Source: Liolophura sinensis
Lineage: Eukaryota; Mollusca; Polyplacophora; Chitonida; Chitonidae
Reading direction: 5' to 3'
Assembly: GCF_032854445.1 (NCBI RefSeq)
Contig: NC_088297.1
Coordinates: forward strand, 23,073,127 to 23,137,126
DNA: 64,000 nt
Below, one piece after another: positions 42,459-54,370 of this stretch. Numbering within the stretch: position 1 is the stretch's first letter; every line of letters begins with the position of its first letter. Under the pieces are notes generated by a model. It was not told the origin of the DNA and ran no database searches. It saw only the letters and a program-made list of their open reading frames with translations. The position numbers were made by a program, and so were the translations under genes.

Positions 42459-45400
42459 GTAAATGTAATATGAGTATATATAGTATAAGTCCATATTCTT
42501 CAAATGTTATGACCCGCACTTAACTATAACGCACATCCCTTTAATATTGTATGTCTTATAGGTCAAAAAGATATGGGATTTGGATAGGTAGATGTAGGCA
42601 CAGTTCAAATATGAAAGATATCAATGAAGTTCTCCAGCTATTGCCCTATTTAAAACTGGATTATCCCGTTTAGTCCAAAATATGAAGAAAGAGCGATCAG
42701 AATCTGGCGCAGAAGAGTCGCATTTCTTCTCGCTAAAGTATGGCTGCAGACTTACATCATGGGGTTTGCAGGGTACCCTGCGGCGTGCAGCCTTCATCCC
42801 CTACACTTCCCCTCTCCCCCCCCCCCTACACACACACACCGTTCGGTTTATCAACACCCATTTATCTGATAGCCATCGTATAACTGAACCACGAGTAACA
42901 CCGTCGAACGTATAAGTGGCTATCAATGTTTGGAAGATACTGGCTTTAGAAATATCGACATCTCCAGCAAAGCATCGATATTGACTTCAGTCTACTAGTT
43001 GTTTGGATAGCAATATTGCTGAAGATGTCCTTAGGCTGTCTTAGTAATGCCAAGACTTCACAATTAATCTAAGCACTAAATCCGAAGACCGTATACCACT
43101 AGTGGTACAATGCACAGGTGTTCCAACTCGCACGACTCATTCCATTTGCACGACCATCCTCTTTCCTGATATGACAAGATCTACCGAAAAATTGAACTGG
43201 ACAATCCTGCATTTGATTGGTCAGCTCCTCACCTAAAGACATCATCTAGGATGAAATCGATACTGTACCTTTTTTCTATAATCCCGAATTCCCTTCTTGT
43301 TGTTGTTTGGGGGGGGGGGGTCACTACTGAAATAGTGAAAGGCATATATCGGTATGCCCTTTTTTATCGCGATGCCCATCAATTGGTAGGGGACCTTTAG
43401 AGGAAACTGATGGTTTCCCAAGGATGAAACCCCCGATATGGATATGCGGTGGTTAAATGTGGTGTAACATTCGATGTCTTCTCTAGGAAGTGTAATACAA
43501 CTAACGCACCTTCCTTCTCCTTCAAACTACAGTTAGCCTGCTCAGTTCTCACAAAGCACACCTATGCTGTGTATTAACGGAAAATAGGACAGTTTACGCA
43601 CTGTCCTGTGCGCTGCAAACATGATACGTTTAGCATTGACTAAATACCGTCATATCAGTATGGCCTATATACAAGCTTGTCTCGCGCAGATTATATTATC
43701 TGTTTTATGTTTCATGTGCGGTGTGCTGTCATAAATATCACATACAGGTTTTTAGCTCGCACCTGGGCGAGCTGACTCACAAAATGACGGGAAAACACAT
43801 ACTCCTCACAGCGCATGCACCTAAACCGAACGAATATCGATCGAGTGCTCGGCACATCAACTGTTTTAGCAATGATAGTTATAGACGAACAATCCACAGC
43901 TCTTTCTCACTAGCTGCGACTCTATGTCAAGGATTATTATTATTCTTATTAATTATACTGAAAAAACTGAAAATCATTAGCCCCTCTTTATTACTGGTTT
44001 ACGTTTCGGGTGAGACACAATTTAACGATGGGGCGTCAGTGTTCTCAGTCAAGGTATGAAGGTCTCGTGGGTTAGGTTGAAGTGGAGCTGACATCAGTGT
44101 AATACGTTTTGATTTATTTATTTATTTATTTGATTGGCGTTTTACGAAATACTCAAGAAAAGCTCCCTAATATGACGGCCGCTAGCATTATGGTGAGAGG
44201 AAACCCACGACCATCCGCAGCTTGCTATTTACCTATCGGCACTAAATAGGTTATAAATGAATGACAACATGACAAATGATGGTTCATGTAGTCTCCTAGG
44301 TTTTGAAACACTCAATCACCCTATCAAGCATTCAATCAGTCAATCAAACAAGCAGTAAGTAAGACACGGCGGCGTTAATGAGTGCAATATCAATGAGACA
44401 GTCTGTCAATCGACGCAGACTTAGTTAGACAATTAATCAATCAGTGCGATAAGCCAAACAATCCACCGATCAGGGAGACAATCCGTCAATCAGTGTGATC
44501 AGTGAGACAATCCGTCAGTCAGTGCGATTCGTGAGACAATCCGTCAGTCAGCGCGATCAATGAAACAATCCGTCAGTCAGTGCGATCAGCCAGACAATCC
44601 GTCAATCAGTGCGAACACTCAGAAAATCCGTCAATCAGTGCAATCAGTCAGACAATCAGTGCGATCAGTGGGACAATCCGTCAATCAGTGCGATCAGCCA
44701 GACAATCCGTCAATCAGTGCGAACACTCAGAAAATCCGTCAATCAGTGCAGTCAGTCAGACAATCAGTGCGATCAGTGGGACAATCCGTCAATCAGTGCG
44801 ACCAGTCAGACAATCTCTCAATCAGTGCGATCAGTCGAACAATCAGTCAGACAATCCGTCATTGCGAACAGTCAGACAATCCGTTAATCAGCGCGATCAG
44901 CCAGAAAATCCGTCAATCAGTGCATTCAGTGGGACAATCAGTGGGATCAGTGGGACAATGTCTCAATCAGTACGATCAGTCGAACAATCCGTCAATGGAT
45001 AGGATCAGTCAGACAATCCGTCAGTCAGTGCGAGCAGTTAGACAATCTTTTATTCAGCTCGAACAACTAGAAAATCCGTCAATCAGTGCGATTTGTTAGA
45101 CAATCCGTCAATCAGTGCGATCAGCGGAACAGTCCGTCAATCAGTGCGATCATCCAGACAATTGTCAATCAATAGGATCAATCAGACAATTCGTCAATCG
45201 GTAGGATCAGTGAGACAATGCCTCAACCAGTGCGATCAGTCAGACAATCCGTCAATCAGTGCAATGAGTCAGACAATCCGCCAATCAGTGTAATGAGTCA
45301 CACTGTTTGTCAGTCATTGCAATCATTGAGACAATCCGCCAATCAATGCGATCAATCAGACAATCTATCGACCTGTGCGATCAGTTAGACAATCCGTCAG

Positions 45401-48400
45401 TCAGTGCAATGAATGAGACAATACACCAATCAGTGCGATGAATGAGACAATCCGTCAACCAGTGCGATCAGTTAGACAATCCGCCAATCAATGCAATGAA
45501 TGAGACAATCCGCCAATCAGTGCGATGAATGAGACAATCCGCAAATCAATGCGATCAGTTAGGCAATCTATCAATCAGTATCATCCGTTAGACAATCCGT
45601 CAATCAGTACGATCAGTGAGATAATCCGTCAATCAGTACGGTCAGTGAGACAATCCGTCAATCCGACGCCTATGATTTTACCACGATCAATTTTCATTTA
45701 GGTTTAGTCTCTCATGAACCTCCCCCCCCCGACGCCCCCCCCCCCCCCACACACACACAGCTCTGTGTTATTCCATAAGCTTAGTTTGGCTTTAGTAAAC
45801 TACTCCTGGGTACCAAATATCTTGTCTGTCCGAAGGCACAGTCGTCTTAGCTATCAATTCCAAGTACATGTTCCCAAGTGTGATCTCTAGTAAATGCACT
45901 CAAGCATGAAACTACTGGAATCTGGATAAATTCTAACTCCAACTAAAGCCAGTATACTAAAGCCAGCAAGGGAAACACAGAGGTGTTCAAGATATAATCA
46001 AGTATACGTAATCACAGCATTACAGAGCTAGTTAGAAACGTGTGTAGCTACGGCAGCAATCTCTTGACGGTCTAGTCTCTCATGAATTCATCCAATTCCC
46101 AATTTCGTCTTATTTCTTCACAGCCATACTGGTCTGTCTCTGTGACGGCCAGTTAGATAGTAAACCAGTGTGTACGTACGACATTAATCAAGCGGCCCAG
46201 GGATGCCAGCTCGACATACTTATAATGTCTGATATACTGAAGGACCCTTTGGACGGACAGACGAATAGAGAAGACTTTTGCAGGTAGGATTTCTTCATTT
46301 ATAACACAAGTACTTCACCTATTACTCAGATGTATGGGCGTTTTAAAAAAAAACACATAATAAGCTTGAACATGTCCATTATTTGGCATGTAAACTATAT
46401 CTTCGTTCTGCAGGAAACTATGTCTTCGTTCTGCAGGAAACTATATCTTCGTTCTGCAGGAAACTATATCTTCGTTCTGCAGGAGATTATGTCTTCGTTC
46501 TGCAGGAAACTATATCTTCGTTCTGCAGGAAACTATGTCTTCGTTCTGCAGGAAACTATATCTTCGTTCTGCAGGAAACTATGTCTTCGTTCTGCAGGAA
46601 ACTATATCTTCGTTCTGCAGGAAACTATGTCTTCGTTCTGCAGGAAACTATGTCTTCGTTCTGCAGGAAACTATATCTTCGTTCTGCAGGAAACTGTATC
46701 TTCGTTCTGACAGATCAACTCCCAACCTAATTTAGTTCGAAGTGGTCCTCCCAGGTTCGAGATTTCTCTGACGTTAAGTTTGGCAAACTTTTGCTGGCCC
46801 AAGGATGGCCCCAAACCAACGTCAGAGCGCGCTGCGTTTAAAATCCTGATGCAGTTACCCGTCCTTTGTCAAATACGTCGAGGCTGTCAGTACAGTCGTT
46901 CGCTTTTAACATCACCAAGGAATCTCAGACCCATGCTTACGATAAATCGTCAAACGAGAAGATAAGGAACATGAGTGCAAATTTAAGGCTGTGGAAATTT
47001 GCTTGATAGATAATTGTTGTCTCAAACGCCGTTACACACTGCCATGGCAACAGCATCAGGTTTTGAAATGGAGCGCGTTCTGGGGTTGGTTTTCAGCCAT
47101 CCTGGGCGGAACAAAATTTTGCCAAACCTAATATCAGAGAAATCTAGGACTAAACCTAATAGCCCTCACAGAATGTGGAAGGTAACCCTTAGTCTCTGCC
47201 AATATTTATAACTGTATGAAGTATTGGCCACGCATAATCTCTTATAATACCTAATAGAACATATCCTCAGAAAGCCTATTGTACGATTTGCAATTAAATG
47301 CTAACGAAAAACATTACAAGTCAACGGAAGTAAATGAGTATGTTTATTAACAACAGAAGGGTCGACTTTATGTGGTACTTAACATTTTTTCAGTCATATG
47401 ACGATGGGGAGTAAAGTTTATTTCTTTTGGAGAGTGGCCTATATTCAGCTCTCTGTAAATTCAGTTATACTCGCTGCCAAAATTGTCTTTAGTCAGTAAC
47501 ACGTAACAACACAAGCTCTACACATGGTTATGTTGGAAATCTATATTATTGCAAAGAAAAGTGAAGCTAGAACATTTTTTCTAATCCATAAGTCCATAAG
47601 CTCGGTTTTGACTGCAAGAACCCATTGCCTCGGGTGACGTCATAATTATTTAAAAGAAAAACAATGGCATGCTGGATATTGGTCGGAGTTCAACGTGTTT
47701 TGACGGAGGGCGACACCACTTACCTCAACTGCTATGGACTTAACCGTAAACCCTGTCACTGATATAGCCATATTTGAAAATGTTTACACGTTTTAGGATA
47801 ATATAACCGTAACAGATGAATTTTATTTTATCTCGTGTAGTATATGATCTCACGGCGGGTTTTTTTGGAGATGGAAGCTAGGAAATTAAAGCCATGTAGT
47901 CAATTCACAGAGACAGTGGTGTAGGCTGTGTTACTGCGTGGGGTTTGTTCTAACCGCTTGTTGGTTCAGCCATTGTAAAACAAATTACTCTCCACGCCCA
48001 TTGTCCTGCATGTAATTTGCTTTTCAATTTTTATGACGTCACCCGAGACAATGTTTTTTTTGGTGTATGACTCATTCTACAGACAGCTGAATACAGGCAA
48101 CTCTCTAAAAGAAACAGACTATAGGTGTGTGTACAAATACTCTGTCTGCTTGTACCAGGACGAGTTTGTTCCCTCATTGTAGACCACATTGGGCCATTCT
48201 AATCATTTTCGCCTTTTTGTCTTTTTAGACCACATTGGACCATCCTAATTATTTACACAATTTTGTCTTTGTAGACCACATTGGGCCATTCTAATTATTT
48301 ACACCATTTTGTCCTTGTATACCACATTGGGCCATTCTAATTATTTACACCATTTTGCCTTTGTAGACCACATTGGGCCATTCTAATTATTTTCGCCTTT

Positions 48401-50307
48401 TTGTCTTTGTAGACCACATTGGGCCATTCTAATTATTTTCGCCTTCTTGTCTTTGTAGACCACATTGGACCATTCTAATTATTTACACCATTTTGCCTTT
48501 GTAGACCACATTGGGTCATTCTAATCATTTTCGCCTTTTTGTCTTTGTAGACCACACTGGACCATTCTAATTATTTTCGCCTTTTTGTCTTTGTAGACCA
48601 CATTGGGCCATTCTAATTATTTTCCCGTTTTTGTCTTTGTAGACCACATTGGGCCATTCTAATCATTTTCACCTTTTTGTCTTTGTAGACCACATTGGGC
48701 CTTTCTAATCATTTTCGCCTTTTTGTCTTTGTAGACCACATTGGACCATTCTAATCATTTTCGCCTTTTTGTCTTTGTAGACCACATTGGGCCATTCTAA
48801 TCATTTTCCTCTTTTTGTCTTTGTAGACCACATTGGGCCATTCTAATCATTTTCGCCTTTTTGTCTTTGTAGACCACATTGGGCCATTCGAATCATTTTC
48901 ACCTTTTTGTCTTTGTAGACCACATTGGACCATTCTAATCATTTTCGCCTTTTTGTCTTTGTAGACCACATTGGACCATTCTAATTATTTACACCATTTT
49001 GCCTTTGTAGACCACACTGGACCATTCTAATTATTTTCGCTTTTTGCCTTTGTAGACCACATTGGGCCATTCTAATCATTTTCGCCTTTTTGTCTTTGTA
49101 GACCACATTGGGCCATTCTAATTATTTACACAATTTTGGCTTTATAGACCACACTGGACCATTCTAATTATTTTCGCTTTTTTGTCTTTGTAGACCACAT
49201 TGGGCCATTCTAATTATTTTCGCCTTTTTGTCTTTGTAGACCACATTGGGCCATTATAATCATTTTCGCCTTTTTGTCTTTGTAGACCACATTGGGCCAT
49301 TCTAATCATTTTCGCCTTTTTGTCTTTGTACACCACATTGGGCCATTCTAATTATTTACACCATTTTGCCTTTGTAGACCACACTGGACCATTCTAATTA
49401 TTTTCGCTTTTTGTCTTTGTAGACCACACTGGACCATTCTAATCATTTTCGCTCTTTTTGCCTTTGTAGACCACATTGGGCCATTCTAATTATTTACACC
49501 ATTTTGCCTTTGTAGACCACACTGGACCATTCTAATTATTTTCGCCTTTTTGTCTTTGTAGACCACATTGGGCCATTCTAATTATTTTCGCCTTTTTGTC
49601 TTTGTAGACCACATTGGGCCATTCTAATTATTTACACCATTTTGCCTTTGTAGACCACACTGGACCATTCTAATTATTTTCGCCTTTTTGTCTTTGTAGA
49701 CCACATTGGGCCATTCTAATTATTTACACCATTTTGTCTTTGTAGACCACACTGGACCATTCTAATTATTTTCGCTTTTTGTCTTTGTAGACCACATTGG
49801 GCCATTCTAATCATTTTCGCCTGTTTGTCTTTGTATACCACATTGGGCCATTCTAATTATTTTCGCCTTTTTGTCTTTGTAGACCACACTGGGCCATTCT
49901 AATTATTTACACCATTTTGCCTTTGTAGACCACACTGGACCATTCTAATTATTTTCGCCTTTTTGTCTTTGTAGACAACATTGGGCCATTCTAATTATTT
50001 TCGCCTTTTTGTCTTTGTAGCCCACACTGGACCATTCTAATTATTTTCGCCTTTTGGGGGCCTCCGTGGCTCAGTCGGTTAGCGCGCTAGCGCAGCGTAG
50101 TGACCCAGAAGCCTCTCACGAATGCGGTCGCTGTGAGGTCAAGACCAGCTCATGCTGGCTTCCTCTCCGGCCGTACGTGGGAAGGTCTGCCAGCAACCTG
50201 CGGATGGTCGTGGGTTTCCGCCGGGCTCTGCCCGGTTTCCACCCACCATAATGTTGGCCGCCGTCGTATAAGTGAAATATTCTTGAGTACGACGTAAAAC
50301 ACCAATC

Positions 50308-50338
<31 letters not shown>

Positions 50339-52768
50339 CGCCTTTTTGTCTTTGTAGACCACATTGGGCCATTCTAATTATTTTCGCCTTTTTGTCTTTG
50401 TAGACCACACTGGACCATTCTAATTAGTTACGTCATTTTACCTTTGTAATAAATTATGCCATTTTGTCTTTGTTGAAAACATTAAGCGATTTCAATTAGT
50501 TATGCAATTGTGTCTTTGTAGAACACATTAGACTTTTGGAATTATTTAAGCCATTTTGTCTTTGTAGAGCGCATTAGATCATTACAGTCAGTTCGAACGT
50601 TCTTGTCTTTCTAGAAGATCATTTGAGATTCACAATACATTATCGCATTTCTCCATTCGTGAAAAAGTTTGAACTGTAGGATAAGTTATATGTCATGTAG
50701 AATCACGAATCCATTTTTGTCCTTAGGAATAGGTTTGAGCAGTGCGTAAAAGCCGTCCAGAGCGGAACGGATCACCAATGTGAGGGAGTCGATGTTAAAG
50801 AAGAGATGCACCATGCACGTGTGAACGCCCTCAGGGGGTTCTGTCGTGAAATAGACGGTATGGATGTAGTTTTATAGTAACTTTTTATTGTAGTTTTGCC
50901 ACAATTTTCACATTTCATCGTTATTTTTTCACTGTAAATACTCAGCTTAAACAGAGCACATTTTGACATGCATTATGCAGATTTTTAGGTACGTTGGAAA
51001 TTAATGCCTTTTGTGTTACTTACAACATTTGTGGTTACCATGACCACCGTGGCCTAGGTGGTTAGCACCTCAGCACGGCGCAATAACCAGGAGCGTCTCA
51101 CCAATGCATTCGCTGGCTTCTCTGTTTACCTTTTTGTTTACCTTTTTTACATTTATTATTGGGTGGTGGATATTTGCGTCATTATTGTAGTTACCTTTCC
51201 CATTTGTATTATTTTTCATCACTGTTATAATTATCATGACCATCATGTTTATTATCATTATAATTATATTACATTGTATTATTATTGGCACCTTCAGTGT
51301 GGCAGAAATACAAAGACTGTTTGCAGGCTCAGCTGCTGGACGCCATCGCTGTTTGCCAACGGGAGCATTATCTCAACAAACAGAATTTCACTAGAACGGA
51401 GTTTTCCGGAATGTACAAATCGGAATTTGACAGGAGGAATGCGCGATGCGGGTAATTAAGTATTCTCTTAGAAAAACTTCCCAGAGGTGCATATAATTAA
51501 GTATCCTCGGCGGGACGCTTCCTGCAGGCAATTAAGTGTCCCAGGAAGGAGGTCCTGTGCAGGTACTTAGGTTTCTCCAGAGGAACGTTCCCTGTGGGTA
51601 ATTACGTATCCCTGGAGGAATGCTCCCTGGGGCAATTAAGTATCCCAGGAAGGAGGTCCCCTGAGGGCACTTAGGTTTCTCCAGAGGAATGTTCCCTGTG
51701 GGTAATTACGTATCCCTGGAGGAACGCTCCCTGCGGGTAATTAAGTATCCCAGGAACTACCCCTGCAGTTACTTAGGTTTCCCCAGAAGAACGCTCTTTG
51801 CGGGTAATTAGTTATTCCTGGAGTAACGTGCCCTGTGGGTAATTAGGTATCCCCGGAGGAAGGCCCGTTGCATGTTACATGAGTTTCAGACTAACTGGAA
51901 TGATTAAAACTTTCCCACTTAAAGTGCATTCGGGTCCAAGTTGTGTAGTCATGCTATTTATTCATGCCTTGGCGATGATTTGTCGGCAAACTGATAACGT
52001 TTATACATGCAGTACTCATGCTTTGCAGCTTGGAACCGAGTCACCATAGCGAGGGAACTTTCCTTAATTAGACTTACGAGTTGTATCTTTATTTGAGACC
52101 TATGTACTAGGTGAGGATGACCCATAGGTCAGACTAGTTAGCTATCATTACGTTGGTCGTCTTGGGCTCATTCCCTAACAGTGTTATAGCAAGGACTTCT
52201 TAAAATGGGTCAACTGACGTCCGAGGGAGACGATTTGAGATATACTAGAAAGGAACCATTCTCCTATTTTCATCTGCAGTTTTTTCCCTTACAATGCTGG
52301 CCGTCGTCGTATAAGTGAAATATTCGACATAAATCACCGACGATTTACATAAATGGTGACAATAAATGTTTCTCCGTTTTCTAAGTACTTTTGAATTGTT
52401 CTTTCCTAATATGAAATATTCAGTGAAAATGATATTGTATTTGCATGTACTACAATGTAAACCCTACAATGTTAATCGATGGATCGATCTCAGTAATGCA
52501 TAAATTTTTGTCTTTTTTCGTCTCCAGTGTTCAGCGCTCCTTCCAAGTATGTACAGAAAACGTCATATACGCCAACTGTCGGGACTATTATTTTTACTTC
52601 AAAGACTACCAGGTGGCTCTGCTGACGCCCTATTGCCGCCAGTTATACGATCTGACGTCACGCTACGTCACGGATGACCCAAACAAGGGGGCTACTCCTG
52701 GTTCTTCCATTCTTCGAGTCGCATTGGTTGCTGTTGCTACTTGCATTACGTCAAAAATCGCACTTTAA
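42413..52768 (+). CDS. Secreted 12-cysteine, probably GPI-anchored protein, complete five-exon gene
   Basis: Exons 42413-42458, 46124-46283, 50733-50857, 51298-51451 and 52528-52768 join with matching phases (1, 2, 1, 2) into 242 codons with start and stop. The start lies in good context (ACCATGG). Residues 1 to about 23 form a signal peptide (MQLFVGITAILVCLC core). The mature chain has 12 Cys in three similar blocks of the type C-x(3-7)-F/W-x(2-3)-C: FCRFEQCVKAV, FCREIDVWQKYKDCLQ and RCGVQRSFQVCTENV. This spacing recalls the DUF19-type extracellular domain. The C-terminus (GSSILRVALVAVATC...) is hydrophobic without a cytoplasmic tail, as in GPI signals. There is one N-glycosylation sequon (NFT). 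Function unknown; the DUF19 link is by eye. Confidence 0.85.
42460..44110. other. Intron 1, first part: no gene seen
   Basis: It contains a C-run and CA-rich patch (42,815-42,840) and a G-run (43,309-43,320). An open frame at 43,721-44,059 has no recognisable content. Confidence 0.35.
44113..44229 (-). repeat. SINE family A, 3' half
   Basis: ATTTATTTATTTGATTGGCG, CGGCCGCTAGCATTATGGTG, CACGACCATCCGCAGCTTGC; in intron 1 of the 12-cysteine gene. Confidence 0.82.
44310..45665. repeat. 27-bp minisatellite
   Basis: About 50 units of GACAATCCGTCAATCAGTGC, then GATCAGT. All three + frames stay open for long stretches with Gln/Ser-rich nonsense; this is not a gene. Confidence 0.93.
45770..46035. mobile_element. 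MITE with long inverted ends, copy 2
   Basis: It shares ATTCCATAAGCTTAGTTTGG, AGAGGTGTTCAAGATATAAT and TTACAGAGCTAG with the copy at 11,108-11,845. It ends less than 100 bp before exon 2. Confidence 0.6.
46124..46283 (+). CDS. Exon 2
   Basis: The acceptor is TATTTCTTCACAG and the donor GTAGGA; 160 nt, phase 1 to 2. It completes the signal peptide (ILVCLCDGQ) and carries three Cys (KPVCTYD, QGCQLD, DFC). Confidence 0.82.
46390..46712. repeat. 23-bp minisatellite, acceptor-like unit
   Basis: About 14 units of GAAACTATATCTTCGTTCTGCAG, alternating ATATC and ATGTC. Each unit has a short pyrimidine tract and CAG-G. It begins about 105 bp after exon 2. Confidence 0.96.
46713..48150. other. Intron 2, middle: no gene seen
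   Basis: A SINE family B tail remnant lies at about 47,381-47,415 (TTTTTTCAGTCATATGACGA). Nothing else recognised. Confidence 0.35.
48160..50600. repeat. 46-bp minisatellite, about 45 copies, branch-point plus acceptor-like unit
   Basis: The period is exactly 46 bp (ACCACATTGG at 48,781 and 48,827). Two subtypes alternate irregularly: ATTTTCGCCTTTTTGTCTTTGTAG and ATTTACACCATTTTGCCTTTGTAG in the second half of the unit. Units decay towards exon 3. One full-length SINE interrupts it at 50,056. Confidence 0.96.
50056..50333 (+). repeat. SINE family A, youngest full-length copy
   Basis: A complete copy from GGGGCCTCCGTGGCTCAGTC to a run of over 25 A. The RNA polymerase III A box TGGCTCAGTCGG is perfect; the B box is GAGGTCAAGACC. 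It is flanked by a target duplication of about 13 bp (ATTTTCGCCTTTT) taken from the minisatellite. Use it as the family reference. Confidence 0.95.
50733..50857 (+). CDS. Exon 3
   Basis: The acceptor ends CCTTAGGAATAG and the donor is GTATGG; 125 nt, phase 2 to 1. It encodes FEQCVKAVQSGTDHQCEGVD and ALRGFCREID. Confidence 0.82.
51041..51117 (+). repeat. SINE family A head fragment
   Basis: GACCACCGTGGCCTAGGTGG, then CAATAACCAGGAGCGTCTCA. Only the tRNA-like head, 180 bp before exon 4. Confidence 0.75.
51298..51451 (+). CDS. Exon 4
   Basis: The acceptor is ATTGGCACCTTCAG and the donor GTAATT; 154 nt, phase 1 to 2. It encodes WQKYKDCLQAQLLDAIAVCQ and an NFT glycosylation site. Its donor sequence is repeated many times in the intron that follows. 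Confidence 0.82.
51452..51870. repeat. 35-bp minisatellite seeded at a splice donor
   Basis: About a dozen units with GGGTAATTAAGTATCCC or GGGTAATTACGTATCCCTGG, then GGAACGCTCCCTGC. The first unit is the exon 4/intron 4 boundary itself. Confidence 0.9.
52278..52350 (+). repeat. SINE family A tail fragment
   Basis: AATGCTGGCCGTCGTCGTAT, then AAGTGAAATATTCGACATAA and a partial CACC end; in intron 4. Confidence 0.75.
52528..52768 (+). CDS. Exon 5, C-terminus with GPI-type signal
   Basis: The acceptor is TTTCGTCTCCAG; phase 2. It encodes SFQVCTENVIYANCRDYYFY, one more Cys (PYCRQL), a short polar spacer (DDPNKGATPGSS) and a hydrophobic end, then TAA. Confidence 0.87.
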
Positions 52769-53031
52769 AAAAATATCGTTCCATCCTAGGTAAATTGTTT
52801 CACACAAGTGGAAAGTCTTCATAGTATTCTGCGTTTTGGGTTCAAATGTTGATGCACGGAAATAATATGAGCTGTCAAAAGGCAGAATTAATCAGGGGCT
52901 CCGAATTCCAATGAGACATAGGGTTGACTTCAAGAAACTGAAGGTGTTTACAGCAATGTACGGGAAAATGTGAGCATATCTCATTCGTTGTGTGTTGTCT
53001 GAAATCTAGTAAATTTCTTGCCCAGACCTAC

Positions 53032-53033
<2 letters not shown>

Positions 53034-53100
<67 letters not shown>
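53034..53100. repeat. TA microsatellite
   Basis: About 33 uninterrupted TA units. Confidence 0.99.
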
Positions 53101-53101
<1 letters not shown>

Positions 53102-53486
53102 CACCCCGTGAGGTAAACATCGTGACCAGGAAACAACCGACTTGCGGACAACGAAGATTAAGTGACACAATATGAATGGCTTAAAACAAACGTTTGGAAG
53201 GCAAATCTAATCTACTAATACGGAAAGATTGCTTCCAAAAGAATATACAGTCTACTTTTCACTGAAGTGTTATGTAGAGTTCATATTTCAATAATTTTCC
53301 ATCTTATGCTCTTTTAAAAAATCCGAGTCGACTTCCATTAGCTCTAAATGCTATATGTTTTTACATCATGTCATGAATACTATCTACTTGAGAATAACAT
53401 TAGAGATAGACTGATGCAGCGACTGTGTTATGTATTGATGTAGAATATGTTTTTTTTAATCATCACTCATATTTTTAAGGCAAGAG

Positions 53487-53825
53487 AAACAAAAAACACT
53501 AAAATAAAGTGTATATCAGATGAAAAACCATTTAAAACTTTCCAGGAAAATAGTTATTTTTCTTTCTTTAAAGATTTTCTTACAGATTAAAATTGTGTAA
53601 TAAGATTAGATTCTATGGTAGTGTGAAAAAACTCGTTTCAAGGAATGTTCCGGACATGTATTCATAGATCTATATGTTATATATGCATTTTAAATGATGA
53701 AGGTCACCATAGAATCTAATGTTTAATAAGCATTTTACCATCTTGAACAAATTCAAACAAAATAAATCCAACATTTTCTATATCTATACATCATTTTAGT
53801 GTTGTCTTTGTTTATAATGTATTTT
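53487..53825. mobile_element. MITE family D, copy 3
   Basis: The left end AACACTAAAATAAAGTGTAT and the right end ATACATCATTTTAGTGTTGT are inverted copies. This is the clearest copy. Confidence 0.65.
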
Positions 53826-53829
53826 TGTT

Positions 53830-54227
53830 GGTTTTGTGACCTTCTGAAAATATTACAAAACTATTTGTGCATATATAGCCTTAAACGTCTTTACATGAGT
53901 GCAACTTCTGTACGATAAATTTATGTAGCATAACTTTTATTTGATTACATAATGTTTACTTTTGTACAAGGTGCTTTTGTTAGTTTTGTCATCTATTGAA
54001 ATAAACTTTTGCTGAAAGGTAGAGAGGTTTAAAGTGCTATCTGCACTCGTGACTGTAAACTCGTGATCAGTGAGGCGTGAGATCAAATCCATCCCTGGCT
54101 GATTTGGCTGCAATGTATTGTTTGTAAAATTAATCAAGTACTAAACGCGTGTTCAATGATACCCTCAGACAGGCAATTTACACACTCCCCCTCTCTCCCC
54201 CCTTTAGACAATCTAACCATCGCTGAT
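53830..54227. other. Non-coding, nothing recognised
   Basis: No exon or repeat family seen. Confidence 0.3.
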
Positions 54228-54370
54228 ACCACTTATCTTCCATAAATACTGAAACAAGTCAGCTCGTCAAAGGTCGGAAAGTTCGTCAGTAACTTACAAA
54301 AGGTAGGTGGTTTAGCACGAGCACTCCGTTTTCCTGCACCATTAAATTTGAACGCCATCGTACAACTGAA
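54228..54370 (+). repeat. Dispersed repeat family C copy
   Basis: GTCAGTAACTTACAAAAGGT, GGTGGTTTAGCACGAGCACT, CCGTTTTCCTGCACC. Confidence 0.6.

Noticed and set aside
43721-44059. 112-codon frame in intron 1 as an alternative first exon
   Set aside because: Its donor phase was not convincing and it lacks a signal sequence; the exon at 42,413 fits much better.
44560-45293. Long Gln/Ser-rich open frames (up to 179 codons)
   Set aside because: They follow a 27-bp minisatellite; all three frames are open at once and have no start context or splice sites.
46330-46735. Three overlapping frames with SSFCRKLYLRSAGNYVFVLQ repeats
   Set aside because: A product of the 23-bp minisatellite, where each shift of unit rotates the frame.
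50057-50130. tRNA gene at the SINE head
   Set aside because: A and B boxes are present but the body does not fold as a tRNA and continues into a SINE with a poly-A tail.
48160-50600. CRISPR-like array of 46-bp repeats
   Set aside because: Units are contiguous without unique spacers, the genome is eukaryotic, and the whole unit repeats: it is a minisatellite.
52990-53175. Tyr-Ile repeat frame
   Set aside because: A TA microsatellite.
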